Shown here: in pieces, positions 63,023-64,000 of the stretch | Position numbering within the stretch: the stretch's first letter is position 1 | Layout: every line of letters starts with the position of its first letter | Assembly (NCBI RefSeq): GCF_006335125.1 | Contig: NZ_VDMO01000009.1 | Coordinates: forward strand, 1 to 64,000 | From: Deinococcus radiopugnans ATCC 19172 | GTDB taxonomy: Bacteria > Deinococcota > Deinococci > Deinococcales > Deinococcaceae | Reading direction: 5' to 3' | DNA: 64,000 bases | Translations under genes and position numbers: made by a program | The notes under the pieces: generated by a model | The model's database searches: none | Seen by the model: the letters and a program-made list of their open reading frames with translations, nothing else | Told to the model about the DNA's origin: nothing

Positions 63023-64000
63023 ACCCAGAGTTTCGGGGGGCATCCGCTCCAATATGGTCTGGCGCATCGCCGCCCGCGATCTGCTGTCCACCCTGCGGGA
63101 CCGCCGCACCCTGAGCGCCACCATCCTGATGCCGCTGATCCTGATTCCGGCCCTGTCGCTGGGATTGCCCCTCCTATTGGGCAGCTTTATTGGCGGGCAG
63201 CAGCAGGAGCGGCAGAAGGTGGGCGTGGTGGGCACCCTGCCCGCCGGACTGCGGGCCGCGCTGGAGCAGGACGAGAAGGTGGACGGCCAGACGGTGCGCG
63301 CGGGCGTGACCCTGGTGCCCGTGACAGACCCCACGCAGGCGGTGCAGTCGGGGGACGTGGACGCCGCGATTCAGGCTCCTGCCCCGCTGCCCACCCGCGC
63401 CGGGGACGGCAGCGGCGAGCTGGAGGTCTACGCCAAGCTCAGCAGCCTGCGCGCCCAGGCCGGGGCCTACAGCAAGGTTCAGGACGTGGTGGACGGCTAC
63501 AACCGCACCCTGACGCTGGATCGCCTGCAAGGCCTGGGCCTGGGGGCCGACACCCTGACGCCCGTGACCATCAAACCCATCGACGCCAGCCCCCCGCAGG
63601 AGCAGCGCAGCGGGCAACTGGCCTTCCTGATTCCCTTCCTGATGCTGCAGTTCATCCTGTCGGGCGGCATGGCCACCGCCATTGACGCCACCGCCGGGGA
63701 GAAGGAACGTGGCACCTTAGAAAGCCTGCTGGTCTCGCCGGTGCGCCGCGCCGAGGTGGTGACCGGCAAACTGCTGGCCACCACCCTCACCGCCCTGCTC
63801 AGCGCGTGCTTCAGCGTGGGGGGCTTCGTGATCAGTGGGCTGGTGGCCGCCGCGTTCCTGAACAGCAGAAGCGGTCTGGGGGCCGACATCACGTCCTCGA
63901 TGGGCGGGCAACTCACCCTGACCCCCGGCGGCACCCTGGGGATGCTGGGGCTGGCCGCCAGCGCCGCCCTGATCATCAGCGCCGTGCTGATCGCCATCGG
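63012..64000 (+). CDS. natB: NatB-like ABC-2 permease, 3' end outside the window
   Basis: The visible 329 residues start at GTG ([10 protein letters not shown]), with GGGGGTGAGG upstream inside natA; an ATG 14 codons in (63054) is an alternative. One N-terminal transmembrane helix (near [20 protein letters not shown]) is followed by a large extracytoplasmic domain (about 55-205). The ABC-2/CcmB-like membrane part starts with [20 protein letters not shown] and [19 protein letters not shown]. That layout is typical of NatB/ABC-2_3 permeases. The gene runs off the end. Confidence 0.88.
   Translation, partial: MRSEPRVSGGIRSNMVWRIAARDLLSTLRDRRTLSATILMPLILIPALSLGLPLLLGSFIGGQQQERQKVGVVGTLPAGLRAALEQDEKVDGQTVRAGVTLVPVTDPTQAVQSGDVDAAIQAPAPLPTRAGDGSGELEVYAKLSSLRAQAGAYSKVQDVVDGYNRTLTLDRLQGLGLGADTLTPVTIKPIDASPPQEQRSGQLAFLIPFLMLQFILSGGMATAIDATAGEKERGTLESLLVSPVRRAEVVTGKLLATTLTALLSACFSVGGFVISGLVAAAFLNSRSGLGADITSSMGGQLTLTPGGTLGMLGLAASAALIISAVLIAI

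Overview
The window comes from a high-GC Deinococcus-type chromosome. The gene set shows this (rimP-nusA-ylxR-infB operon, archaeal-type AspRS2, tandem Nudix genes, S9/L13 pair, Nth, MinC). So do the promoters: about twenty start codons have a TANNNT -10 box only 6-9 nt upstream and no Shine-Dalgarno, the leaderless pattern known from D. deserti. There is no prophage, transposase, CRISPR array, tRNA or rRNA; this is mostly ordinary chromosomal backbone.

Layout. 0.3-4.4 kb: rimP-nusA-ylxR-infB (minus). 4.5-9.7 kb: minC, an ABC exporter pair, and a CitE-like lyase/MaoC hydratase pair preceded by a leaderless mini-ORF. 9.8-16.1 kb: TetR regulator, DUF402 protein, U32 peptidase-family protein (RlhA-like), a membrane diguanylate cyclase, an ankyrin protein. 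16.1-17.7 kb: non-discriminating aspartyl-tRNA synthetase gene (aspS2) behind an apparent transcription attenuator with an asparagine-rich leader peptide. 17.8-26.9 kb: SlyD-like PPIase, MalQ, 5'-nucleotidase lipoprotein, secreted proteins, a ModF-like double ATPase, SPFH/NfeD pair. 27-33 kb: rpsI-rplM, dGTPase-like protein, Bcp peroxiredoxin, YcaQ/AlkX-like DNA glycosylase with an in-frame stop near its end, GlmM, a secreted protein. 33.2-37.7 kb: a sugar-type ABC importer (binding protein and two permeases) ending in an SsuD-like flavin monooxygenase. 37.8-49.8 kb: PepF, P1 peptidase, two tandem Nudix hydrolases, a peroxiredoxin-like fusion protein, GNAT, CobA-HemD fusion, L32, M29 aminopeptidase, carbonic anhydrase, MFS exporter. 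50-57.3 kb: Big2 lipoprotein, ABC-F ATPase, FecR protein with CHASE2-GGDEF protein, GNAT. 57.4-64 kb: radical SAM protein, a 59-aa acidic protein with Nth, a winged-helix protein, and an operon of small protein, membrane protein, XRE regulator and NatAB-type exporter (last gene cut by the window end).

The best signal is at 16.14-16.32 kb. A consensus-like promoter drives a leaderless 14-codon ORF with Asn codons at positions 7, 8, 9 and 11. It is followed by three mutually exclusive hairpins (protector, antiterminator, terminator plus U-run) and then aspS2. AspRS2 of this type mischarges tRNA-Asn for tRNA-dependent asparagine synthesis, so an asparagine-sensing attenuator makes biological sense. 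A second signal is a family of four intergenic repeats (about 96-172 bp) whose stems differ in sequence but stay paired, which indicates a selected structure. Functions are inferred by reading the sequence; no searches or folding calculations were run.
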